Program-made: the position numbers and the translations under genes
The notes under the pieces: model-generated
The model's input: only the letters and a program-made list of their open reading frames with translations
The model's database searches: none
What the model was told of the DNA's origin: nothing
Source: Olivibacter sp. SDN3
GTDB taxonomy: Bacteria > Bacteroidota > Bacteroidia > Sphingobacteriales > Sphingobacteriaceae
Length of the DNA stretch: 64,000 bases
Assembly (NCBI RefSeq): GCF_014334135.1
Contig: NZ_CP060497.1
Location: forward strand, 496,001 to 560,000
Direction of reading: 5' to 3'
Part shown: piece after piece, positions 1 through 8,351 of the stretch
Layout of the letters: the number at the start of each line of letters is the position of its first letter
Position numbering within the stretch: position 1 is the first letter of the stretch

Positions 1-2665
1 ATCCACCCGAGAAGGCATAAACTATTCTTGGTAATGAACCCGTGCCGATAGGCGCCTGGTCGCGCTCGTCAATTTGACCGTCACCGTTCAAATCCTGAAA
101 CTTCAGGTCGCCTACACGGGGCGTTCCAAAACCATACACTAAATTACTGGTCGTTAACTCTTCTTGCGTATTGAAAAAACCGTTGCCATTGTTGTAATCC
201 ACTAAATAGCCAAATTGCTGACCGAAAGAGTAACCCTCTTCCCATTTTCTGAAGGCGAAATCATCCGTACGTGAAGCCTCATTCCAACTGATAATGGTGT
301 TTTTTGCATACGTGAACATCCCTCCTAAATAGGCACTGAAGTTGCGACTAAAGGTTTTTGAATAGTTAATAGCGATTTCATAACCTTTATTCTCAAACTG
401 TCCCTCATTCAGGCGCGGATAATTATTTAATGGTACACCTTGATAAAGGGGTACGGCAGACACTGCTCCTACCACCATATTATTCATGCGTTCTCTAAAA
501 ACATCCACTGTTACAGAAAGTGCATTGGCAATTCCCAGGTCTAAGCCATAGTTCTGTTTTGTAGAAACTTCTGCCTGGATTAAAGGATTACCAAACTGGT
601 GCTCATTAATGATATATTGAAGATAGCCAATTGGTCCGCCACCACTTAAAGTCAGATTATCCAAATAAGCGAAACGCTGCAGCCCACTTTGATCATTGGC
701 CGTCTTGCCGTAAGAAGCGCGTAATTTAAGCTCGGTAAGCCAGTTCAATGTACTAGCAAATTGCTCATTGCCCACTGCCCAGCCTGCTGCGATAGCTGGA
801 GTAGCTATAAACCTGCTTTCCCGCGCGTATTGTTCAGAGCCCGAGTAACCTATATCTACCTTTAAGAAATATCGGTTATCGTAATCGTAAGCACCCTCAA
901 TCCCCGAACTGACCCTGTCATAAGGAAGTGATTCAGGAGCACCTGTATCCGCTTTCGTGAGGTTCTGGTAAAACATATATGCTAAGCCACTAACTCGATG
1001 TTTTCCAAAATCACGACTATAATTTAACACCGTATTATACGTTAAATGATAATAATGAGCAGAACTTTTGCTGTAAGCCAGCGGAGAATCCATTTCAGAG
1101 CCCTTCTTATTAAACTCCAAAACTGCTAAATCACTATTCCTTACCCATCGCTCATAATCCTGCAAGGTACTTAAGCTCCCCACCGAATTCGTTTGATACG
1201 CAAAGGCGCCATTCATTTTTAATCCCTTTGTTAAGAAACTCATATCGAGGTCCAGGCCAAATTGTGAATTAATATTGGTTACCGTATGGTTAACGTAACC
1301 CGATCGATTTAACCGACCATAAGTTGGTGATGTAACTCGTTCTGTCGTAATTACCTTCCCTCCGGGAACGATTATTGCTCCCGTTTCGGGGTCGATTATT
1401 TCAGGAGTTAACGGCCCATAGGTTGTCGGGGGTAGCTGAAAAATACTGTTATATACATCAGCATTACTGCTTCCCGGAGTATGTTCCCGTTTGATGTTTC
1501 CACTTAATCTGACATAGGCGTTTAGATATTTATTGATCACCATATCTACATTTGAACGATAGTTTACCCAAACATTATAAGGATTGGTATTGTACTCCGT
1601 CTGGTCGGTATTAAACTGCCCGCCTTGACGCATAAGATTAATGTTAGAGAAATATCGAACACGATCATTTCCTCCGGTAGCATTTACCGCAGCCCGCTGC
1701 ATGGATGCCCACCTGTTCATATACCGGTCGTACCAATTATTATCTGGATACAATTCAGGGTCTTCTCCAGTACGAAACTTTTCAATCTCATCGGCGCTAA
1801 ACAGATAATAACTACCTTGCCCATCATTAAATGCCGCCTGATTTCGCATTAAAGCGTAATCGGCTGCGCTGTAAAACCGCGGCACATGTGTCACTTCCTG
1901 CATAGCGTGGTCTAGCCTACCTGTAATCTCCAGCGCTCCCTTTCTACCTCTCTTAGTGGTAATGACCAGTAAGCCATTTGCTCCCTGAATACCATAGAGT
2001 GCTTGTGTAGATGCATCTTTTAAAACGCTTATGCTTTCGATCTCATTTGCGGTAATATACTCTAAAATCTGTCCGCTATTATAGGAACTTATAATCCCGT
2101 CAATCATTACCAACGGCCCATTCATCCGAGCTGCCGAGAGCCCTCGCACAAACAAGTCGGTATTTGTTCGCGACAATTCGGAGGAGGTTTCCTGTGTAAA
2201 TAGACCGACAAATCTACCCGGAAAGGATTGTGTTAAATTGGCCACCGGAACACGTTCAAGCTCTTCGCCACGTACGGTAGCAACTGCACCGGTTAATGCT
2301 GCACGTTTTTGGGACGTGTACCCCAATGATATCTCTTCATCTTTTCGATGCCCGTCAATCTGGAGCACAACATTGACCGGTTGAGTGGTTCCAATAGGCT
2401 CTTTCAAAGTTTGGTATCCAAAATGCTTAAATAGGATGTTTTTGCTTTCGTCATTAAGTGCTAAGCTGTAGGCACCATTATGGTCAGTTGATGTACCATT
2501 TCTTTTATTCTCTGATTGAATGATCACCCCAGCCAAAGGTCTTCCAAATTCATCTTTTACCACTCCTTTTATTGAATCTGTCTGTGCCTGAAGTGGCAAA
2601 CAGGATATGCCAACCAATAATGTGATTGTTAACATATAAACACCGATAGTTTTTCTAAGTACCAT
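1..2665 (-). CDS. SusC/RagA-type TonB-dependent outer-membrane receptor, partial (C-terminus beyond window)
   Basis: This frame is open from an ATG at 2665 down to base 1 (888 codons) with no stop, so the 3' end lies outside the window. The product starts with a signal peptide ending near PLQAQ, then a carboxypeptidase-regulatory-like beta-sandwich (about residues 30-105), a plug domain beginning after SLGYTSQKRAALTGA, and a beta-barrel. The acidic turn DLNGDGQIDERDQAPIG near the window edge is typical of SusC C-terminal thirds. The family imports oligosaccharides across the outer membrane with TonB energy and a SusD lid. It starts 38 bases after the preceding SusD stop and is a paralogue of the SusC at 4622-7795 (both share QGVPL, NKGYEI and RVGD/RIGD-type segments). 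Its own SusD, if any, would lie beyond the window. The family call is sure; the substrate is not. Confidence 0.93.
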   Translation of the reverse strand, partial: MVLRKTIGVYMLTITLLVGISCLPLQAQTDSIKGVVKDEFGRPLAGVIIQSENKRNGTSTDHNGAYSLALNDESKNILFKHFGYQTLKEPIGTTQPVNVVLQIDGHRKDEEISLGYTSQKRAALTGAVATVRGEELERVPVANLTQSFPGRFVGLFTQETSSELSRTNTDLFVRGLSAARMNGPLVMIDGIISSYNSGQILEYITANEIESISVLKDASTQALYGIQGANGLLVITTKRGRKGALEITGRLDHAMQEVTHVPRFYSAADYALMRNQAAFNDGQGSYYLFSADEIEKFRTGEDPELYPDNNWYDRYMNRWASMQRAAVNATGGNDRVRYFSNINLMRQGGQFNTDQTEYNTNPYNVWVNYRSNVDMVINKYLNAYVRLSGNIKREHTPGSSNADVYNSIFQLPPTTYGPLTPEIIDPETGAIIVPGGKVITTERVTSPTYGRLNRSGYVNHTVTNINSQFGLDLDMSFLTKGLKMNGAFAYQTNSVGSLSTLQDYERWVRNSDLAVLEFNKKGSEMDSPLAYSKSSAHYYHLTYNTVLNYSRDFGKHRVSGLAYMFYQNLTKADTGAPESLPYDRVSSGIEGAYDYDNRYFLKVDIGYSGSEQYARESRFIATPAIAAGWAVGNEQFASTLNWLTELKLRASYGKTANDQSGLQRFAYLDNLTLSGGGPIGYLQYIINEHQFGNPLIQAEVSTKQNYGLDLGIANALSVTVDVFRERMNNMVVGAVSAVPLYQGVPLNNYPRLNEGQFENKGYEIAINYSKTFSRNFSAYLGGMFTYAKNTIISWNEASRTDDFAFRKWEEGYSFGQQFGYLVDYNNGNGFFNTQEELTTSNLVYGFGTPRVGDLKFQDLNGDGQIDERDQAPIGTGSLPRIVYAFSGG

Positions 2666-2703
2666 AGATTGCTTCTTTGTGCATGCTAAAAATTATTCGA
2701 AAG

Positions 2704-4602
2704 CTACCAGCCTGGATTTTGCCATTGCTGTCCGGTAATGGCCTGCAGCCTGTTAGCTTCCTGCAAAGGAATGGGCAATATGAGGTTTCGATTGCTGTAT
2801 GACCTACGCTCTACGCCACGAACTGTTTTTCTTCCATAAATAAAGCTTCCATCTGCATTTCGCTTTATTTCCGCTGCTGTAATCCAGCGATCTGTTTTCG
2901 ATAAGTCTCCTGTGGGGCTTGTCCACCGCCGGACATCAAAATAGCGGTGCTCTTCCAATGCTAGTTCTATCCTTCGCTCATGACGAACCCGCAGAATAAG
3001 TGCTTCTTTATTCAACCCGACAGGTATCGGAGGCATTCCTGCCCTTTCCCTGATTTCATTTATCGCATCTTCAGCTTCCCGTAAATGGTCGGCCTCAGCT
3101 GCCGCTTCCGCAAAATTCAGGATGATCTCTCCCAGCCTAAAGAATTTCCAATTGGCCCCTGCAACAGGGTTATCATTGCCCGAGTTGGGATGTAAAAATT
3201 TACGTTGAAAATAGCCTGTACGTGTAGCCTTTCTCGTTGATTCATGAAGCCCCGTTTGCGGTTCACCTATATACGTTGCGATGATCCGTGTTCGATTTCC
3301 CATGGGCGCTGGATAATTCTCATGCGAATTCGGCTCCTCTGTAAAATTCCATAGCGCTTTCCGTTTGGAACCGTTATAGTAAATCGTCGCATAAAAACGC
3401 GGATCCCTATTCGCGTAAGGATCATTTGGATTGTATAATGTATTATTTGAATTATAATTTGGCGTGAGGTGTTTTTCATCCAAATATGGATTAGCCAAAT
3501 CCAATACAGGTTCTCCATCAATGGTCTCATAGGCGTCCACTAATTCTTGCGACGGACAGGTACCTGTTTTATAACCGTCTTGGGCCCCCACTCCGTCCAT
3601 ATACCAAATATTGCCCTGATTTTCTCTGCTCTGATAGATTGTTTCCCTATCTACAGGCGTTGCTGAATAGCCCATATTTTGGGTAAAGTACTCGTTATAC
3701 AGAGCGGTATGCACATTTTTGTCGGGACCTAAAAAAGCTTCATCGGCTAGGTAAACGTGGGGCAAACTAACCTGCTTATACAATGCATATCCGTTGTCGC
3801 GTAAATGCTGTAAAGACAATTTATTGGTCTGGTAAGCTTCTTCCCAATAGTTTTGTCCTCCATTATAGAGCGGACTGGCTGCAAAAAGAATCATTTTCGA
3901 TTTAATAGCCTCGGCCAATGCCTTCGTAACACGTGCCGCCTCACCTCCTGTAGTAATCCTCCACGGCAATTCGTCCGTATCAAGAGCCCGATCACAATCT
4001 GCTATAACAAATTGCGTGAGTTCATAAAAGGAAGCTTTTTGAAGATCGGCAAAATCTTCTTCAAATCCTCGAGGTTCAGTCAAAACAGGTAGTGCCGAGC
4101 CAAACCACTTCATTAATTCGGAATAATAGTAGGCCCGCAGTAAATGCGCTTCAGCTCTCCAACGGTTTCGCTCTGCTTCTGATCCAACAGTAGCCCCGTC
4201 TATGCGACTGATAAATACATTACAGTTACGGATGGCTTCCCAATACCTGTCCCAGTATGCGCCGTTACCACTATCTGCATTCACATTAAGGATAGGGTGG
4301 TTAGCCGCTGAAGCATTTCCATTATATATACGACCGGCCATCAATGTAGGCTCCGATTCAGCGTCCGTATCCCAAGCTTCATCGCTCCACACAACAGGGC
4401 CCCTGCTCCAAAAGTAGTACCGGGTACCTTTGGTTGGTATGTTATTGTAACACGTATTTAAAAATGCGCCAACTTTATCATGATCAGCAAAAATCTCATC
4501 CATGGTCAACCTACCGTCCGGAGCCATATCCAATGCTTTATTGCAGGAGCTCAAAAGTAGGGTTGTTAGTAGATTCAATAATATGGTATATCTAAATTTC
4601 AT
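2704..4602 (-). CDS. SusD/RagB-type glycan-binding outer-membrane lipoprotein
   Basis: The protein begins MKFRYTILLNLLTTLLLSSC, a lipoprotein signal with the lipidated Cys at about residue 20, followed by the SusD-like helical TPR scaffold. The C-terminal block with RRWTSP, NLILPIPLQEANR and a final NPGW is diagnostic of SusD/RagB. An in-frame ATG at 4644 exists but lies inside the preceding SusC gene; the start at 4602 puts the signal peptide at the N-terminus and leaves 19 bases after the SusC stop. It should act as the surface lid of the SusC encoded at 4622-7795, with which it is surely co-transcribed. The ligand is unknown. Its mature length of about 610 residues is longer than the other three SusD proteins here, so its glycan-binding loops probably differ. 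Confidence 0.95.
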   Translation of the reverse strand: MKFRYTILLNLLTTLLLSSCNKALDMAPDGRLTMDEIFADHDKVGAFLNTCYNNIPTKGTRYYFWSRGPVVWSDEAWDTDAESEPTLMAGRIYNGNASAANHPILNVNADSGNGAYWDRYWEAIRNCNVFISRIDGATVGSEAERNRWRAEAHLLRAYYYSELMKWFGSALPVLTEPRGFEEDFADLQKASFYELTQFVIADCDRALDTDELPWRITTGGEAARVTKALAEAIKSKMILFAASPLYNGGQNYWEEAYQTNKLSLQHLRDNGYALYKQVSLPHVYLADEAFLGPDKNVHTALYNEYFTQNMGYSATPVDRETIYQSRENQGNIWYMDGVGAQDGYKTGTCPSQELVDAYETIDGEPVLDLANPYLDEKHLTPNYNSNNTLYNPNDPYANRDPRFYATIYYNGSKRKALWNFTEEPNSHENYPAPMGNRTRIIATYIGEPQTGLHESTRKATRTGYFQRKFLHPNSGNDNPVAGANWKFFRLGEIILNFAEAAAEADHLREAEDAINEIRERAGMPPIPVGLNKEALILRVRHERRIELALEEHRYFDVRRWTSPTGDLSKTDRWITAAEIKRNADGSFIYGRKTVRGVERRSYSNRNLILPIPLQEANRLQAITGQQWQNPGW

Positions 4603-4621
4603 AACGAAGATTTTTTTCTGC

Positions 4622-7600
4622 TTAAAAAGACAATTGCAAACCAAAATTGATCATCTTAGTGACCGGATAACCCAGCGCATTATTATTTTCTGGATCTAAA
4701 TGATTTAACCGCAGCTTATCCCAGGTAAATAAGTTCTGGGCACTGGCATATATCCGTAGATTGTTTACGCCCAATGATTGCAAAGCTTGTTTGGGTAATG
4801 TGTACGCTAATTCAATGTAACGTAAGCGTATAAATGATCGATCCATCACAAAAAAATCGTTTGCCACGTGGTTTGTCGTGTTTCTTGTACTCAGAGCGGG
4901 ATAAGTGATGAGGTCTCCGTTGGCATAGCGTTCCGGTGTCCAGGCATTTTTGTGATAGCCAAAGTAGGTGCCATTTTTTGTTGACTCGTAAACCCCCTGT
5001 TCAGCATAATTTTGTGAAAATTTTCCAGCACCTTGAAAGAAAACCGAAAAATCGAATGATTTGTAGCTCATAGATAAATTAAGGCCGTATGTTTGTCTTG
5101 GTATGTTCGAATATCCTATGGGTGCTTGATCGCGATCATCTACAATACCATCTCCATTGAGATCTTGATAGATAAAATCGCCAATGCGGGGCTGTCCGAA
5201 GTTATAGGTAGTATTGTTGAGATAGGCGTCCAGTTCTTCCTGGGAGTTAAATATCCCGTTGCCATTACTGTAATCAATGTGGTAGCCCCAAGCTTGGCCT
5301 ATAGGTTGATACGTTGATTGATAGGGGTAAACAAAAGTTTCATCTCGCCTAACTTCATCCAAGAACTGAATCTCATTACGATTATAGCCATAATTCCCAG
5401 TCACCATCAAGGAAAAATCCTGGCCAAACGTTTTATTATACGTCAGTTCGATCTCATAGCCTTTATTATCAATGACCCCCATATTTACTTTTGGGATATT
5501 GCCCAACGGTACGCCCTGAAGTACGGGTATTGTTTGTCGGTCAATAAGTACATCTGTTCTGTTCTCTATGAAATAATCAAACACGAGGGTGAAATCATTA
5601 ACTAGTTGCAAATCGATTCCATAATTTTGTTTTTGTGCAACTTCCCACGATAAGTTGGGATTCCCTAAGAGACCCTGGTTCACTCCTTGTCCCCTGCCCA
5701 AGCTTCCCAATGGTCCGCCCCCCATGGTAATATTACTTTGGTACAGAAAACGAGCGGCGCCTAAGCGATCATTTCCCACCTTTCCGTAGGAGCCCCTTAA
5801 TTTTAGATTGTCGATAAGCTTGTGGTTCTTTAGAAAATTTTCATTGCTGACTACCCATCCCAAAGAAACTGCGGGAAAAAACCCAAACCTTCTTCCGGGT
5901 GCGAACTGCTCTGAACCATTGTATCCAATGTTTACCTCTCCAAGGTAACGACCATCGTAAGCATAAGTCGTTCTAGCAGCGATACCAATCACATTAAAAG
6001 GTATCTCTCCCACCGTAGATTCCCAATTATCACGCTGGGCCAATATCATTCCTGTGACATCATGCTTCTCCTGAAATGTACGTTGATAGTTGATCGACCC
6101 CTGTAAATTAATATTGTAGCGGGAATCCGCTCCTTTTGTGATAGATAACAGGCGCTCGTCATTGCGTAAAACAGTGTAGCTAAGTTCATCTGTTGCATAA
6201 TTTACATTTGCTAAGTACAGACGTTCGTGTTTATCTCCCGACATGGCCGTCGTTGCACGGGTATCATATGAAACCATTCCTTTTACGCTGAGACCTTGTG
6301 TAATGGCGTTACTCAAATCCCAATCCAAACCTAAGGTAGTATTCAGGTTAGAACGCATTTCATTCCGAAAGCCATGCCTATTCATAATTTCGAATGCCGA
6401 ACGATCGAGATATCCTGGATCTACGAGCTGACCAGGTTCAACGCCAAATCCGGGAATAGCAGTTGGTCCTGGAGTAATAGGTAAAATGGATTGTGCCTGA
6501 AATAATATATCGGTCATCATCCAATCTGTATTATGCCCATATTGCCACGCAGCAGGCATATTTACCTGTTCGATATAACTTCCAATATTCAGGAAAGACT
6601 TCAGTGCAGGAGAGATTTTATAATCCAGATTTGCACGGAAATTATATCTCTTGAGCCAAGATGATGGATCATAACCCAATACCGGCTCAGGCTCTGTTTT
6701 AAGGTTACCTCCTTGGTAAAGGAAAGCGCCATTAACGAAAAAAGAGACTTTATCTGTCCCGCCATGGGCATTTAAGTTGACACGGGTTTGAGGGCTATGC
6801 TTGGCAATAAGTTCGCGGTAATAATCGTGATCGGGATAAATATACCGTCTAATCATTGCTTTTTCTTCATATGCGGGGTCGTTAGGGTCCAATCCCAACA
6901 GCGGGTTTTCGAACTTATTGATGACATCTTGACCAAAAGGCTCTGTTATCCCGTCATTGCGGGCAGCCTCATTACGCAATGCTAAATATTCCAGTGAATG
7001 TAACCTTTCAGGCTCTCTTGTAAATGAGGTATACGATTGATCGAGTGTTGCAGTTAATTCGGTCTTTCCTTCGGAACCTCTTCTGGTAGTAATTAATATG
7101 ACACCATTCGCACCCCGCACACCAAAAACGGCGGTTGCCGATGCATCTTTAAGTACGGTAACCGATTCTACCTCATTCGCGTCGAGGGTTCGTATATTAT
7201 CACGGGGAACGCCGTCAATCAGGATCAGCGGACTGGTATTATTTGTGGTAGCAGCACCACGCAAATACAATGTGGGATCATCGCGCCCGGGCTGACCACC
7301 ACCACCTTGCAAAGAAGTTAAACCAGGGAGCCTCCCTGCCAGCGCACTAGCCAAACTAGCCGATGAATTCTGTCTCAGTTCTTTGTTCTGTACGGTTGAT
7401 ACAGCGCCGGTAACCGATAGTTTTTTTTGCGTACCATAACCCACTACCACTACCTCGCTTAAGTTCTCATTTACTACTGTTAACGACACATTGATTTGGT
7501 TCCGGCCATTTATTGAAACACGTTGTGGCGCATAGCCCAAATTATTAAACATCAGTACCCCATCTGGAGAGGCAACAATCGTAAATTGCCCATTATTATC

Positions 7601-7795
7601 CGTTTGCGTAGCGACGTCCGTCCCTTCAACTTTCACGGTTACCAAAGACAGCGGATGTCGATCAGTTGAGTCAAGCACAACACCCGTAATGGTTATCTTT
7701 TCTTGAGCAAAAGCGCTAACCGTATAGTAGAGAAGAAAAAATATGACGGCTGTTCTTAAACCATTTTTTTCCTTCGCTAAAATTTCTTTTGCCAT
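4622..7795 (-). CDS. SusC/RagA-type TonB-dependent receptor
   Basis: A 1057-residue outer-membrane receptor. Residues 1-30 form a signal peptide (VSAFAQ), residues about 34-110 a carboxypeptidase-regulatory-like domain, and VVVVGYGTQKKLSVTGAVS opens the plug, which contains the usual LIDGVP and SVTVLKDASATAVFG blocks. The rest is a 22-strand-type barrel ending in aromatic FGLQLSF. It has no N-terminal STN domain, so it is not expected to signal to an anti-sigma factor, unlike the receptors at 16609 and 28266. It is followed by its SusD 19 bases downstream and then by another SusC. Upstream lies a 556-base intergenic stretch with the twin operator-like repeats, the only visible place for its promoter. 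The imported glycan cannot be read from sequence; context suggests a rhamnose-containing oligosaccharide. Confidence 0.95.
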   Translation of the reverse strand: MAKEILAKEKNGLRTAVIFFLLYYTVSAFAQEKITITGVVLDSTDRHPLSLVTVKVEGTDVATQTDNNGQFTIVASPDGVLMFNNLGYAPQRVSINGRNQINVSLTVVNENLSEVVVVGYGTQKKLSVTGAVSTVQNKELRQNSSASLASALAGRLPGLTSLQGGGGQPGRDDPTLYLRGAATTNNTSPLILIDGVPRDNIRTLDANEVESVTVLKDASATAVFGVRGANGVILITTRRGSEGKTELTATLDQSYTSFTREPERLHSLEYLALRNEAARNDGITEPFGQDVINKFENPLLGLDPNDPAYEEKAMIRRYIYPDHDYYRELIAKHSPQTRVNLNAHGGTDKVSFFVNGAFLYQGGNLKTEPEPVLGYDPSSWLKRYNFRANLDYKISPALKSFLNIGSYIEQVNMPAAWQYGHNTDWMMTDILFQAQSILPITPGPTAIPGFGVEPGQLVDPGYLDRSAFEIMNRHGFRNEMRSNLNTTLGLDWDLSNAITQGLSVKGMVSYDTRATTAMSGDKHERLYLANVNYATDELSYTVLRNDERLLSITKGADSRYNINLQGSINYQRTFQEKHDVTGMILAQRDNWESTVGEIPFNVIGIAARTTYAYDGRYLGEVNIGYNGSEQFAPGRRFGFFPAVSLGWVVSNENFLKNHKLIDNLKLRGSYGKVGNDRLGAARFLYQSNITMGGGPLGSLGRGQGVNQGLLGNPNLSWEVAQKQNYGIDLQLVNDFTLVFDYFIENRTDVLIDRQTIPVLQGVPLGNIPKVNMGVIDNKGYEIELTYNKTFGQDFSLMVTGNYGYNRNEIQFLDEVRRDETFVYPYQSTYQPIGQAWGYHIDYSNGNGIFNSQEELDAYLNNTTYNFGQPRIGDFIYQDLNGDGIVDDRDQAPIGYSNIPRQTYGLNLSMSYKSFDFSVFFQGAGKFSQNYAEQGVYESTKNGTYFGYHKNAWTPERYANGDLITYPALSTRNTTNHVANDFFVMDRSFIRLRYIELAYTLPKQALQSLGVNNLRIYASAQNLFTWDKLRLNHLDPENNNALGYPVTKMINFGLQLSF

Positions 7796-8100
7796 ATCAT
7801 ATAAGTTTAAAATATTGAGTTAATTGGCCATTTATTGTTTTTTGGCGCATAAAAAGCCCGACACACAGCACAAGCTATATGTAAAAAGCTAATCATCAGA
7901 TAGTTACAAATTCTTGTAAATTTAAAGCACCTTTCGCTATGTTCGCGTTGATACGCTTTCTTTAAACAGTTATATTAAAGTATGGCAAAAGGAATTTATG
8001 ATTTAGTTGTTTAACTGAATTTTTAATTTCAACTAAAGAACTAAACACCGATTCATTTAAAAGAAAGTATTAAGTTGTTATTTTGATTTATCTTTACTCA

Positions 8101-8162
8101 TATCACGGTAATTAAAGTTAATAATTGGTTTTGTTATTTTAGGTACTTTTGGTATCACGGTA
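8101..8162. promoter_or_regulatory. Pair of tatcacggta elements upstream of SusC
   Basis: The ten-base sequence tatcacggta occurs at 8101-8110 and again at 8153-8162, 52 bases apart. On the minus strand this reads TACCGTGATA. The core CCGTGATA also occurs at 49941-49948 in the intergenic region between SusC and the AraC regulator. A shared transcription-factor half-site is an inference; chance recurrence of a ten-mer in AT-rich DNA is unlikely but possible. Confidence 0.35.
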
Positions 8163-8281
8163 TACAATCGCTAATAAGCGCCGCTATTAGCATATTAACA
8201 CATAATTTAAGGTTTAATAATCTATTAATTTTTAGAATCAATAGAATATTAACGTAAAGTAAATCAAACAATATAGTATTA

Positions 8282-8321
8282 GCAACCTGTACTATCCTGA
8301 AATGCAACCTGTACTATCCTG
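8282..8321 (-). promoter_or_regulatory. Twin 18-base direct repeat, operator-like
   Basis: The sequence gcaacctgtactatcctg occurs at 8282-8299 and again, identically, at 8304-8321, with a period of 22 bases (about two helical turns). The core cctgtactatcctgaa is found exactly at 33911-33926 upstream of an ECF sigma gene, and a diverged version lies at 49910-49948. Two same-orientation sites about 21-22 bases apart are the geometry used by AraC-family activators. On the minus strand the core reads CAGGATAGTACAGG. Binding by the AraC protein at 50080 is an inference. Confidence 0.6.
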
Positions 8322-8351
8322 CCATCATGTACATAAACTCATCATTATTTA

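Larger units (their letters stand above)
7796..8351. other. 556-base intergenic region, AT-rich, promoter region of the SusC at 4622-7795
   Basis: No coding sequence of reasonable length was found on either strand. The stretch contains two exact 18-base direct repeats (8282-8299 and 8304-8321) and two copies of tatcacggta (8101-8110 and 8153-8162). The same core, tatcacgg, recurs in the 49938-49948 element upstream of another SusC. The SusC start is almost 490 bases from the 18-base repeats, so either the mRNA leader is long or the regulator acts from a distance. No terminator hairpin with a U-tract was seen after the GH106 stop at 8352. Confidence 0.6.

Noticed and set aside
4603-4644. N-terminal extension of SusD to 4644
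   Set aside because: The extra 14 residues overlap the SusC gene and would displace the lipoprotein signal.
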